Positions 54,164 to 63,573 of a stretch of DNA of 64,000 bases are shown here, in pieces (the stretch's first letter is position 1; each line of letters begins with the position of its first letter). A program made the position numbers and the translations under genes. The notes under the pieces were generated by a model. It was given only the letters and a program-made list of their open reading frames with translations. It was not told where the DNA came from and did not search any database. The stretch spans positions 1 through 64,000 of the forward strand of contig CAZNLJ010000023.1 in the NCBI GenBank assembly GCA_964573725.1, written 5' to 3'. Origin of the DNA: UBA6168 sp964573725 (GTDB lineage: Bacteria; Bacteroidota; Bacteroidia; Chitinophagales; Saprospiraceae).

Positions 54164-55345
54164 TCAGGTCAGGCTTTTTTTTTCCATGGGTACGCCTTCG
54201 CCGCCGGGCAAGGCTCCCCATACCGACGCTTCCGCTTGCCCCGAAATCCGCACGGCCTGCGCCGCAAAATTCATTTTCATCAGCCCCAACTCCACATGCA
54301 GCCGCTTGTTGCGGGCCAGCCGATAATTCAATTCGTATTCGCCGCACAGGTTCAGTACCGTCAGCAGGAATCCCGTCGGGGCCAGCCCCGATTGCGCCAG
54401 GTACCGCTGCCGAAGCGATTCCCCGGCTTCCAACAGCACCTGCATCTCCCGGTCCTTGCCTACCAACAGGTTCCGCATGTGCTCCGCCAATCCGGTGAGG
54501 AAATGATCCCCCTCGAAACCGTTGACCAGGATCTCGTCGAATATCAGCATGACCTGCCGCAAATCGGCCGCCAACAGGGCATCCGTGAAACGGAAAAAAT
54601 AATCGTAATCCAGTACGTTGAGGTTGCCGACCACATCCGCATACCGGATCTCCTTGTCCGAAAAACTGGTGATCCGGTCGAAGATGGACAGGGCGTCCCG
54701 CAAGGAGCCGTCCGCCTTCTGGGCGATGATGTGCAGGGCCTCCGGTGCCGCCGCTATCCCTTCCCGGTCGCAGATCCCCTGCAGGTGACCCGCTATGTCC
54801 TTGACCTGGATCCGCTTGAAATCGAATATCTGGCACCGCGACAGGATGGTCGGGATGATCTTGTGCTTCTCCGTCGTCGCCAGGATGAACACGGCATAGG
54901 GCGGCGGCTCCTCCAGGGTCTTCAGGAAGGCGTTGAACGCACCCGCCGACAACATGTGGACCTCGTCGATGATGTAGATCTTGTACCGGCCCTGCTGCGG
55001 CTGGAAGCGTACCTGCTCCACCAGCGACCGGATGTTCTCCACACTGTTGTTCGATGCGGCATCCAGCTCGATGATGTTGAAGGAGGCATTCTCGCGGAAG
55101 GCCCGGCAATTCCCGCACTCCCCGCAGGCCTCGTAGTCCGGTGTCAACTGCTGGCAGTTCAACACCCGCGCCAGTATCCGCGCACAGGTGGTCTTCCCCA
55201 CCCCCCGCGGCCCGCAAAACAGGAAGGCGTGCGCCAAATGGTCCGTCTGCAGCGCCTTCTTCAGGGTTTGGGATATGTGCGCCTGCCCGACGACGTCGTC
55301 GAAGCGCATCGGCCTGTATTTTCTCGCGGATACTACAAATGCCAT
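54164..55345 (-). CDS. dnaX: DNA polymerase III subunit gamma/tau, N-terminal part (zero-frame product)
   Basis: 393-residue clamp-loader ATPase. Features: RKYRPMRFDDVVGQ, Walker A GPRGVGKTT, four zinc-binding cysteines (CGECGNC region and the preceding Cys), DEVHMLS (Walker B), LEEPPPYAVFILATTE, and SRCQIFDFKRI (sensor). Domain III follows. The frame ends four codons after a run of nine A (54175-54183 on the plus strand as T). A -1 shift there would join an open frame that runs to the gap, so this product may be a gamma-like short form and tau the shifted form. Confidence 0.93.
   Translation of the reverse strand: MAFVVSARKYRPMRFDDVVGQAHISQTLKKALQTDHLAHAFLFCGPRGVGKTTCARILARVLNCQQLTPDYEACGECGNCRAFRENASFNIIELDAASNNSVENIRSLVEQVRFQPQQGRYKIYIIDEVHMLSAGAFNAFLKTLEEPPPYAVFILATTEKHKIIPTILSRCQIFDFKRIQVKDIAGHLQGICDREGIAAAPEALHIIAQKADGSLRDALSIFDRITSFSDKEIRYADVVGNLNVLDYDYFFRFTDALLAADLRQVMLIFDEILVNGFEGDHFLTGLAEHMRNLLVGKDREMQVLLEAGESLRQRYLAQSGLAPTGFLLTVLNLCGEYELNYRLARNKRLHVELGLMKMNFAAQAVRISGQAEASVWGALPGGEGVPMEKKSLT
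54175..54183 (-). promoter_or_regulatory. A9 slippery run in dnaX (possible frameshift site)
   Basis: On the coding strand the codons are GAA AAA AAA AGC, then stop three codons later. A slip of -1 on A-AAA-AAA gives AAG CCT GAC and opens a frame continuing past the gap. The same A-run type controls dnaX frameshifting in E. coli and slippage in Thermus. A missed A in the assembly would look identical. Confidence 0.5.
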
Positions 55346-55646
55346 CTTCTGGTCCTTTGATTACGGGGACGGATTCGTCGGGTCGGATATGGGATACGCA
55401 GGCCGGCTGCCCGCTCTCCCGCCGGGCACGGGGTCGGTCATGCCCGCTTCCCCGGCAAATATAGCAAACTATCAGGTGGGATTTTACCGGGATGTATAAC
55501 TCCGCCGGCTCCCTCATGCCGGTACATACGCCGGATTCGGCACGGAGGGTCGGCCCAGCCTTGGTTTCGAACCCGGCCGGCCCCGCCGGGAAGGGAGCCT
55601 CCCCGCCACCATCCTTGCGCCTTGCCCCGCTGCCGGGGTACGGGCG
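55346..55646. other. Intergenic region between dnaX and xdhC
   Basis: About 300 bases with no gene supported and no clear promoter box. Confidence 0.4.
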
Positions 55647-56765
55647 TCAACCATGGATGGGGGACATCCTGCTGCGGAGGAAAATCCCTTCCCGCCGGGT
55701 CAGGAAGGCCTGGATTTCTGCGGCGATGGACAAGGCGATCTCCTCGGCGTTCTCCGCACCGATGTCCAATCCCGCCGGACTGAACACGCCTGCCTGCTGC
55801 TCCGGCGTGAGGGGATGGCCTTCCGCCGCATATTCCTCCAGCATGCGGTTGATTTTCTTGTGCGGACCCAACATCGCGATGTACCGCACCCGGCGGTCCG
55901 CCAAGGCCCGCAGCATCGCCTTGTCGTAGTTGTAGTTGTGTGTCATCAAAGCGAAAACGGTCCGGTCGTCCACCGGCACCTGCCCGAGCACTTCCTCCGG
56001 CTTTGCCACCAATACCTGGCACGCATCGGCGAAACGCTCCTTCCGGGCATAATTGGAGCGGCCGTCCACTACGGTGGTTTCCCATCCCAGTATGGTTGCC
56101 ATCTCGACCAGGGGAATGACGTCGTTGCCGGCCCCCACGACCACCAGCCTTACCGCCGGTGCATGGTACTGGTAGAAGACGGTCACTTCCCCGGATTCCG
56201 TTCGGTAGGGAACCCATATGCTGCGGCCTTCCGACAAGGCACGACCGGCATCCGCCTGCCAGGTCGCTTCCAGTTCGGGAAGCGGACATGTCCCCGCCGT
56301 ACGGCCGTCTTCCCCCAGGAACATCCGGGTCCCCACCTGCTGGAGCCGGTCCCGCAAGGAAAAGATCGTCGCCACCACGCCGGGTTGCCGCCGTGCATCC
56401 ACCTCCTTCAGCAAGGCAACCGGGGACGTCGCATCCCCCGGGTCGACCGGTTCTATCAATACTTGTATGATGCCGTTGCAACCCAGCCCGATTCCGATGG
56501 TCGCATCGTCCTCGTCCATGGTGTCGTAGGTCACCAGCATGGGCCGCTGCTTCCTGATGACGTGAAGGGCCTTGCGCAAGGCATCCCCCTCGAGGCACCC
56601 TCCGCTGATGGCGCCCGTCAGCCGGCCGTCCTGCGCAATGAGCATCCGCGCACCGGCACGCCGGTACGATGAACCCTCCACATGTACTACCGTGGCCAAT
56701 GCCGTCATTATGCCTACCGCCGCCCACTGGTCCTGGCTGCGGATGATATCCCTGGTCTCTTTCAT
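55647..56765 (-). CDS. XdhC/CoxI family protein
   Basis: 372-residue protein. The N-terminal XdhC/CoxI domain has VHVEGSSYRRAGARMLI and AISGGCLEGD; the C-terminal Rossmann-like XdhC_C domain has LVVVGAGNDVIPLVEMATILGWETTVVDGR, ALMTHNYNYDKAML and SPAGLDIGAENAEEIALSI. XdhC proteins bind and insert sulfurated molybdenum cofactor into xanthine dehydrogenase-type enzymes. No such enzyme or moco gene lies in this window. Confidence 0.92.
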   Translation of the reverse strand: MKETRDIIRSQDQWAAVGIMTALATVVHVEGSSYRRAGARMLIAQDGRLTGAISGGCLEGDALRKALHVIRKQRPMLVTYDTMDEDDATIGIGLGCNGIIQVLIEPVDPGDATSPVALLKEVDARRQPGVVATIFSLRDRLQQVGTRMFLGEDGRTAGTCPLPELEATWQADAGRALSEGRSIWVPYRTESGEVTVFYQYHAPAVRLVVVGAGNDVIPLVEMATILGWETTVVDGRSNYARKERFADACQVLVAKPEEVLGQVPVDDRTVFALMTHNYNYDKAMLRALADRRVRYIAMLGPHKKINRMLEEYAAEGHPLTPEQQAGVFSPAGLDIGAENAEEIALSIAAEIQAFLTRREGIFLRSRMSPIHG

Positions 56766-56945
56766 CGGTGTAGCTTATGGTTTTGCTTCCGTTGCCTCCT
56801 TGTCCGGAACGGGCCGCTTTCCGGACCGTCAGGATGCCGTCCGGCAAAAAAAACACCCGGCCGGCCGTAATGGTTGTCCCTGTGATCTTTTCCGGCGGAA
56901 CTGGGCCGACTTCCACCCTCCCGTCAGGGCCGACCGTCCTTCGAC

Positions 56946-57725
56946 TCAGGGAAGGTGGTCCGCCCGTCCGGTGTAGGTCCGGTGGAAGGTGTACGACAGG
57001 CTGATGTTCCAGTCGAACCGCTTGCCGGCAATCTCCGACCGGACCGCCCGGTTCATCAATGAGGAAACCGCCCACGGCCGTCCGATCCTGTACACCGACA
57101 GTCCGGCGGCGACATAGTATCCTCCCGCCGCATCCGATTGCAGATGGAATGCCTGCGGTTAGACGTTGAGCCGCCAGTTGCCTCCCAAGGGAAGGGCTTC
57201 GAAGCCGGCCCGGAAGGATACGAACCGGGTGCGCTTCTTCATGTCCGCCTCCAGGCCATGCCCGTACAGGTAAAACAGGCCGACCTTGGTGTGCTTGCCC
57301 AGGGTCAGCACAGGCGACACTTCCGCCACGGGAAAGAACCGCAGGGATTCGATCACGTCCGCCCGCCCGCCTCCGATGTTTCGGGTGCGGAAGGACAGGG
57401 CCGGGAGATGCGTGCCTACCGTGAGCAGGAACCGTTCCCGACGTACCAGCTGGTATCGCCAGATGAAGATGAAGGACCAGGGCTTGCCCGCCAGCGAGTA
57501 ACGGAACTCAGGCTCGAAACGGAAACGCTTGCCGCCGTGGATGGCAAAAGTCGTCAGCACGGCCGGCTCTCCCAATGAAAACGAGGGGATGAACGAAAAA
57601 CCGTTGTTGGTGACGGCAACGGTGCCGCGGACGTCCAGGCGCCGCAGGCTGTCGGCCGTTTGCCCGGATAAGGTGCCGACCGATATCAGCCATACCGGGA
57701 GCCAGTGATAGATTCTGTGCCTCAT
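56946..57725 (-). pseudogene. Outer-membrane beta-barrel-like gene with an in-frame TAA
   Basis: Started at 57725 it has a signal peptide (MRHRIYHWLPVWLISVGTLSGQ) and about 190 residues of alternating beta-barrel-like sequence, up to the stop TAA at 57159-57161. The same frame continues for 70 further codons without another stop to TGA at 56946, and those codons keep the same barrel style (GGYYVAAGLSVYRIG, DWNISLSYTFHRTYTG). A single nonsense change, readthrough, or a base-call error explains this. A second ATG five codons upstream (57740) is possible. Confidence 0.65.
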
Positions 57726-57894
57726 TCCGCGCGGTTTCATTTTTCCTGCGAAATTGTCGCACGGACAGCCGCCGGCCTTACAACTTTCAACGGGATGGCT
57801 GCGAAAATCAAACAACCGCCGGCGGGAAGCGGTCCCATGGATTTTTTTCTCCTTTTTACGGCCCGGACCCACGGCGGGCTATGCTTGAATTCGC

Positions 57895-57902
57895 TACTTT
57901 TG
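57895..57902 (+). promoter_or_regulatory. -7 promoter element upstream of trmB
   Basis: TACTTTTG matches TAnnTTTG exactly, 88 bases before the trmB ATG. A good -33 TTG is not seen. Confidence 0.4.
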
Positions 57903-57990
57903 ACGCCGCTTCCGGTTAAGGGCCCCATCTTTCGGTGCCCCCGCAGCGGAAGCGGCAAACTTTCCCTGTCCGGACGGCTGACGACATGTT

Positions 57991-58686
57991 ATGAGCAGGC
58001 GCAACAAACTCCTGAAATTCGCTGAAATCCTCTCCTTTCCCAATGTCTATGAACAATACGACATGGGATCGCCCCTGCTGACGCTCGGCCAAGGCCATAG
58101 GCTGGAAATGAAGGGGGATTGGGCTGCGGGACATTTTCGGAACGACCACCCGGTCGTGCTGGAACTCGCCTGTGGAAAAGGGGACTACACCCTGGGCCTG
58201 GCCCGACAAGCCGCAGACAGGAATTTCATCGGCGTGGATGTGAAGGGCGCCCGGATCTGGCGGGGCGCCAAATCCGCCCTCGAGGAAGGATTGTCCAACG
58301 TCGCTTTCCTCCGCAGCCGTATCGAACACCTGACGGATTTCTTCGCCCACCGGGAAATCGAGGAGATCTGGATTACCTTTCCCGATCCCTTCCTGCGGAA
58401 AGGCAAGGAAAACCGACGCTTGACGGCACCCGCTTTCCTGGAGCGGTATGCGGCCCTGCTGAAACCCGGCGGCACCGTCCACTTGAAGACGGACGACAAG
58501 ACCTTGTACGCGTATACCCTGGAGGTCCTGGCCGGCCAATCCCAATTCGCCTGCCTGCTCCATTGCGAGGACATCTACGCGGGAACCCTTCCCATGCCGG
58601 AACTCGACATCAAGACCTTTTACGAACGGCAACATCTCGCCGCCGGCAAGTCAATCAAATACGTGCGGTTCCAATCGATGCCGTGA
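57991..58686 (+). CDS. trmB: tRNA (guanine-N7-)-methyltransferase TrmB
   Basis: 231-residue SAM-dependent enzyme making m7G46 in tRNA. SAM-binding motif VLELACGKGDYTLGLA, the FIGVDVKGARIWRGA block, IWITFPDPFLRKGKENRRLT (the family's signature PDPWPKKRHHKRR-like motif), and LKTDDKTLYAYTLE. N-terminus MSRRNKLLKFAEIL is as in other Bacteroidota members. Confidence 0.94.
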   Translation: MSRRNKLLKFAEILSFPNVYEQYDMGSPLLTLGQGHRLEMKGDWAAGHFRNDHPVVLELACGKGDYTLGLARQAADRNFIGVDVKGARIWRGAKSALEEGLSNVAFLRSRIEHLTDFFAHREIEEIWITFPDPFLRKGKENRRLTAPAFLERYAALLKPGGTVHLKTDDKTLYAYTLEVLAGQSQFACLLHCEDIYAGTLPMPELDIKTFYERQHLAAGKSIKYVRFQSMP

Positions 58687-59034
58687 CCGGCCACCCGCCC
58701 GCCGGTTCCCATCCCTCCATACCGCCTAGCCTAGGAAAAGGCCCGGAAGCAAACGGTGGACCCCATCTTCCGCACCTCAACCCTATAAAATAATCAACTA
58801 CAAAACATTGACTTTCTGTTGTTTTAGGTCATAAAACCCGCCGATGTGCCACGCCCCGCACCCAAGCGCGCCGCCGGCCGTCCTGTCCAAAAGGCGGGAA
58901 GCGAAATAAAGACCCTTTGGTTAGGAGTAGCTCACGTTTTTATACAACCATGCGAACCTTGCAATCAAAATATTCGATTCGGTTCCTGCGGTGCGAAAGA
59001 TGAGGTGGGCCCTCGCCGGAGCGGCATCCTGCCG
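58687..59034. other. Intergenic region between trmB and the AraC regulator
   Basis: 348 bases between converging genes with AT-rich blocks at 58785-58835 and 58938-58985. No gene or clear terminator identified. Confidence 0.4.
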
Positions 59035-60759
59035 TCATTCATCCTCGGTAACGTTCCCCGGATCGGGTCCTTGTTTCACTATATCGAGATAATCGCTCGG
59101 CGTGAAACCGGTCCGCTCCTTGAAATGCCGGTGGAAGGTGACGTAGCTGTTGAAACCCGCGGCTGTCGCGATATTGGCCATCGACAAGGAACCAGGCTGT
59201 TCCAAGATCAGCCGCCTGGCTTCATTCACCTTGTACTCGTTGATCAACCCCGGGAAATTGGTCTTGCCGACATGGTTGATTGCCTTGGAAACATCCCTTC
59301 GGCTGCGCCTTATCAGCGCGGCAAAGTCCTGTATGTTCAGGTTGGTTTCCTTGTACAGCGCATCCCGCTCGATTCTCCTGCGGATGGTCTTGTATAACGT
59401 TTGGTCGGAATCCGGCGGTGCTTCTTCCGATACCGGGTCGGAATCCGGGGATATTCCCCTCGGATCTTCCAGGCCATTACCCGAATAGGCAAGTTGGACG
59501 TTCATCCGGAACAGGGTCTTGGTATTCTCCTTCAGCCGCCGGTGTTGCCGGTATATGATGCTGCCGGTGAGGATGGAGATGGCAAGGAGCATCGAGAGGG
59601 AAAAAAGTTGGACGTTCTTCAAACGGACGTCCTGGTAGAGTCGTCGGACATCGCTGTTCAGCTGCTCAGTCTTGAAGATGACCTTCAATTCCTCCGCAGC
59701 GGCCCTGGAATTGAGCACAGCCGTCTCCTGCTTGACCCGGTTGTAGTCTGCCAGGGCCTGGTCGAAGTGCTCGAAATCGTTGACCTTGGCATAATAGCGG
59801 CACAATACCTGATAACTCTCTTCCAGTATATCCCGCCTGCCGCTCGTGTCGGCCAGCCGGATGGACGTCAGGGCGTACTCCTCGGCTTTCGCCAGTTCCT
59901 CGCCGCTGGCAATGGCGTTCCCCGCCATTTGGATATAGACGGGGGAAAGCTGGTTTTCGAAATTGCTTTCCCGGGATAGATTTATCGCGCGTTGGAGCAG
60001 CTGGTCGGATTGGTCGTACCGTTTTTTCAGGTGATGCAGCCGGCCCCGGTTGACCAATGCATTGAACATTCCGACTTTGTTGTTCATTTGTTCGTACAAG
60101 GCGCCGGCCCGGAGGGTGTGCCATTCCCCTTTCTCATGGTCTTGAAGTTGGGAGAAGTACTTGCCGAGGTTCAGGTGGCAGGTGGCCATGAAATTCGAAT
60201 CCCCTAGCTCTTCGAACTTGAGCAGTGCCTTTGCGGAAAGTGAAATGGCTTCGTGGTAGTTGCCGAGCTTTTGCTCGAGCTCGGCCATGTTGGCAAGGGC
60301 CATAGTCACGGACCGTCTGTCCCCAAGGTGGTCGGCTATGGTCAAGGCCTGCTGGTACATGGCAATCGCCTCGGGCAACTTTCCAAGATTTTCCTGGCAG
60401 ATCGCCAGGTTGTTGAGGCACTTGATCCGGGCAGCTTCATTGTTTCGGACGAAGTCGGTCTCCAGGGCACGTTCCAGGTATTTGCTCGATATCCGGTAAC
60501 GTTTCTTGGCGGTTTCCAACGTTCCTGTCAGGAACAGGAGCTGGGCGTTTATCGAATCGTTCCGTAGCATGTCCGGCCCGTATTTCTCCAGCAGCCCATA
60601 GGTTATGGAATCCGCCGTCGAAAGGTCGGATTCGATGATTGGGTATACGGCTCCGGCCGCTTCCTTCACGGCCTGGACGCTCACCTGGGAATACAGGCCG
60701 GTTTGGAGGCCGAAGCACATGAGGAGCATGGATAACCGGAATTTGTGTTGTCTTGGCAT
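59035..60759 (-). CDS. TPR-containing membrane AraC-family regulator
   Basis: 574-residue one-protein sensor-regulator. Signal sequence (about 1-25), a periplasmic array of TPR repeats (about 75-330, e.g. AIAMYQQALTIADHLGDRRSVTMA), a membrane helix (LFSLSMLLAISILTGSIIY, about 372-391), and a cytoplasmic AraC DNA-binding domain at the end (FAALIRRSRRDVSKAINHVG ... IATAAGFNSYVTFHRHFKERTGFTPSDYL). The layout matches membrane-bound HTH regulators found in Bacteroidota. Upstream DNA contains no obvious target gene; ligand unknown. Confidence 0.9.
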   Translation of the reverse strand: MPRQHKFRLSMLLMCFGLQTGLYSQVSVQAVKEAAGAVYPIIESDLSTADSITYGLLEKYGPDMLRNDSINAQLLFLTGTLETAKKRYRISSKYLERALETDFVRNNEAARIKCLNNLAICQENLGKLPEAIAMYQQALTIADHLGDRRSVTMALANMAELEQKLGNYHEAISLSAKALLKFEELGDSNFMATCHLNLGKYFSQLQDHEKGEWHTLRAGALYEQMNNKVGMFNALVNRGRLHHLKKRYDQSDQLLQRAINLSRESNFENQLSPVYIQMAGNAIASGEELAKAEEYALTSIRLADTSGRRDILEESYQVLCRYYAKVNDFEHFDQALADYNRVKQETAVLNSRAAAEELKVIFKTEQLNSDVRRLYQDVRLKNVQLFSLSMLLAISILTGSIIYRQHRRLKENTKTLFRMNVQLAYSGNGLEDPRGISPDSDPVSEEAPPDSDQTLYKTIRRRIERDALYKETNLNIQDFAALIRRSRRDVSKAINHVGKTNFPGLINEYKVNEARRLILEQPGSLSMANIATAAGFNSYVTFHRHFKERTGFTPSDYLDIVKQGPDPGNVTEDE

Positions 60760-62519
60760 CGTACGAAGTTGTTTCGCCGTAATTCAGGTGACCAGGATAT
60801 TCGGCTGCTTCCGGCATGCATCCGCCGGATCGTCACCGGAAACCCTGGCAGGATGTAATATCCGAGTTGTTCCGATTTGGTGATTCAAGGTTTCCGGTTA
60901 GCCGGGTGGATTCCTCGCCGATAGGATGCCCAGGTCGGGCCGGCCTCCGGAATACCGTTTTCTTGTGCAGGCATCAGCCGGGCAAGCCGGTCCATGCTGG
61001 TTCCATTTCGTCGTGGCCAAACACAGCGGCAGGAGGGGAATATGACCCTGTTAATAACCACACCCACCGGGGCGCCGCTGGTCCCCGGTTGTCGCTTCGG
61101 GGTCAAGAGCTCCTCATATCCCTCGGACCCGCCGGGAGCTCCATGATCAAGTGGCGGCATACGCTGCGGGCCGCTGCCCTCGTTGATGACGGAAGCCGGG
61201 CAGGCCGAATGGCAAATATGCAACATTTACCGCCCCGTCATGGAGTGATGGGTGGCATCACCTCCGGTTTCATCTTCTTTTCTTGCAAAAACCAGGTTCC
61301 CGACAAGAACCGCTGATTTTGACAGGTACTGCCTTCTTTTTTCCGGAAGAATGGTACGGCTTGTCAGTTAAAGGCATTTATTGAAATCTCCGACCTGATT
61401 CGACAAGTCGAAAATTTGGATGTTCGTGCCACCTGCGGATACATTTGTCACCACCTGCGAACCGTATGATTTCCCTCGCTACCGACCGGTGGAACACGGA
61501 TTCAAGCCGGCCGCAACATGAACCGGCATGGCCCTGCCGAACCCCCTTACCTGCTCGAGCCCCGATGTTCGGACCGGATGATCCGATGTCCGTACAGGCC
61601 GGGTAGCGATGGGTGTGTTTCCATACATTCGGTGTGCGAAGTGTATTGTCAGGGTAACTAAATGGATTGTTATTGAACAGGATGAAGGGCACAACAGACA
61701 GGCCTCGCACCCGCTTTGCATCGTCGGAGCATGACCGTCCCGGCGGACTTTCATAAAGGTGCTGCGCGTGAGCTTACTTGTCCTTTCCTGCCCAGGTTCG
61801 TGTATGCTGCGGGCCGCCCCGCATCCCGGTACGCATCCGACGGAAATCCCAGGCGCGCGTGCTCAGGACGGTGGCGGCCACGACATGCGCCCGCTCAGGT
61901 TGGTGACAGCGAAAGCACGGACCGGTACCGATTTCATCGCATTACGCCGTCGATGGCAAATCCGAGGACGACTGCAGGGTACCGTCCCTGGGCAACAGGA
62001 GCTTATCCGGTGCGGATGCAGCGCGGAACGACGTGATGCCCGTCGGTATGATCATGGCCGGCCGCCCGGGTACGCCGGACAAGGTTGCCGGAAGGTGCCC
62101 TGACGGCCTTGCAGGTCGTCACGTGCCGATGACGAAACGTCTCCGGACCGGCGAAAGCCGCTCCGGAAACGCCGGGTATCACCGGACGGACCGATGGGCT
62201 GCATTCGTTCCGATCCGATCGGTCGCGACGCCCGGGCGGAAACACGCATTCTCTTACCATGTATGCAGCAACCGGTCTTTTCCCATCCTGACAGGTGATA
62301 TCTCCTTCAGGGTGGAAACGCCCATCGGGTCGACAGCCTGCTTGGGCGCTTTTTTTTTGCGGGCGACGGTCGGAAGGCATCGGTGCACGAACGGGAACCG
62401 ACAAGGTGTCTCGTCTTTCATTTCGTGCCTACCCCCGCATTCCGGCATTTCAATCGGAAGGGTCAAATTCCCGGCCTTGGCCAAGGTCTGGCGGCTGGCC
62501 GCAAATTTAGGGGGGACAA
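60760..62519. other. Gene-poor region, no intact gene
   Basis: About 1.75 kb in which every open frame is short and atypical. A rho-independent terminator at 62316-62358 on the plus strand lacks a recognised gene before it. Fragments such as VTAKARTGTDFIA near 61905 recall T9SS-protein repeats but are too weak to call. Confidence 0.5.
62316..62358 (+). terminator. Orphan rho-independent terminator
   Basis: CGCCCA (62319-62324) pairs with TGGGCG (62343-62348), followed by a run of T (62350-62357). No gene is recognised upstream on the plus strand. Confidence 0.65.
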
Positions 62520-62890
62520 ATGTTTCGACCCGTCGCTTCCTGTATCGGCGCAACCTTCGTTCGTGGTTTCCGGGCGGACGGGTTCAGCTATCCTGTGCTT
62601 GGTGATTTCCTTCGGTGGCAGCCGCCGTGCCGTGCCGGTGGGCAAGGTGTCGGTACCTTCCGCCAACGCCGTAACGAACACCTGGGCAGGGAAAAACAAT
62701 GCCGTGGTCTGGTCCGTAGCCTCCAATCGGAGCGTGGGCTTCGTATCCTTGCCCTGTCATGATGTCTTCATCACCGCCGGTAAGGTGGTGGTCAGCCGGT
62801 GTCATCGCCCGGGGGCGCACCCTGGAAGTGGGATCCGGCGGTAGCTTGGAGATGGAAGGCAATACCCAACTGCTCGGGAAGGATTATTGA
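62520..62890 (+). pseudogene. Decayed remnant of a T9SS-type surface protein
   Basis: In one frame: a hydrophobic stretch like a signal peptide (SGRTGSAILCLVISFGG), then NTWAGKNNAVVWSVASN, SVGFV and DVFITAGKVVV, the familiar start of Bacteroidota secreted proteins (WTG..N..W..ASNWS.G.VP...DDV.I). The frame then shifts by +1 and continues RTLEVGSGGSLEMEGNTQLLGKDY before a stop at 62888. Frameshift, stop and missing tail point to a broken gene or a sequencing error. Confidence 0.45.
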
Positions 62891-63339
62891 CCTCCGGGCC
62901 GACGACAGGATGACACCGGTCGCCTGTCCTGTCGGGCAGCGTGTCCCGCCGGCCTCTCGAAACCAAGGCATGGGATGGGGAATACGATCCAACGGTGGCG
63001 ATATGCTGCCCGATGGTTTTACTTTCAGTCCTGTCCTTGCCCTGCCGAATAGGACCGGAATCCCCCGGTGGGAAAGCGCCCGGCGGGCCATCGGCCTGTT
63101 CGGATGCCGCTTCGGTTGATGGTTGTCCCACGACCGTCACCCCACTTCCGTTGCAGTGACAGAATCAACTACCCTTTCATGGACTGTTCCCCTGTGCACC
63201 GGCAGCATGCTTGCCTCCTACCATCATGGTCCGCATGAATACTTGACCCACGCTCATTACCCGCACCACGGTCCGCATATGTACTTGGTTCCGCCTGACC
63301 CTGCCGGGATGGAATATATGTTAAACTCTGCCCGATTTA
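62891..63339. other. Gene-poor region upstream of the tRNA
   Basis: About 450 bases without a supported gene; possibly further decayed remnant of the preceding pseudogene. Confidence 0.35.
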
Positions 63340-63370
63340 TTGGCAGCCTCTGGATGAAATGTTAATTTCG
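63340..63370 (+). promoter_or_regulatory. Promoter of the tRNA-Met gene
   Basis: TTG at 63340-63342, a 20-nt spacer and TAATTTCG at 63363-63370 (one mismatch from TAnnTTTG), 48 bases before the tRNA. Confidence 0.5.
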
Positions 63371-63418
63371 CGCCGCTACAACATTTTATAATCCAACACA
63401 AGTCTCAATTACCGAATC

Positions 63419-63492
63419 GGTCCCATAGCTCAGTTGGTTAGAGCATCTGACTCATAATCAGAGGGTCCAAGGTTCAAGCCCTTGTGGGACCA
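63419..63492 (+). tRNA. tRNA with CAU anticodon (elongator Met or Ile2)
   Basis: A regular 74-nt cloverleaf: acceptor GGTCCCA with TGGGACC, D arm GCTCAGTTGGTTAGAGC, anticodon arm with loop CTCATAA (CAU), T arm with loop TTCAAGC, discriminator A63492. CCA is not encoded (CCG follows). The body resembles elongator tRNA-Met; tRNA-Ile modified by TilS also has CAU and cannot be fully ruled out. Confidence 0.95.
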
Positions 63493-63504
63493 CCGCTTTT
63501 CCGA

Positions 63505-63530
63505 AGCCCTGCACACCGGCAGGGCTTTTT
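63505..63530 (+). terminator. Terminator of the tRNA-Met gene
   Basis: AGCCCTGC (63505-63512) pairs with GCAGGGCT (63519-63526), followed by T residues; 12 bases past the tRNA. Confidence 0.9.
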
Positions 63531-63573
63531 CGTATGCCTGAGGCGGCTTCCGCCATCCGTATCCCGGGGTGCT

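Noticed and set aside
52917..55517. 866-codon minus-strand open frame through the gap region
   Set aside because: Outside the short tau linker portion (about 53995-54183) it is out of frame with both dnaX and the flavin reductase and has low-complexity composition. Only that portion is plausible coding, as part of shifted dnaX.
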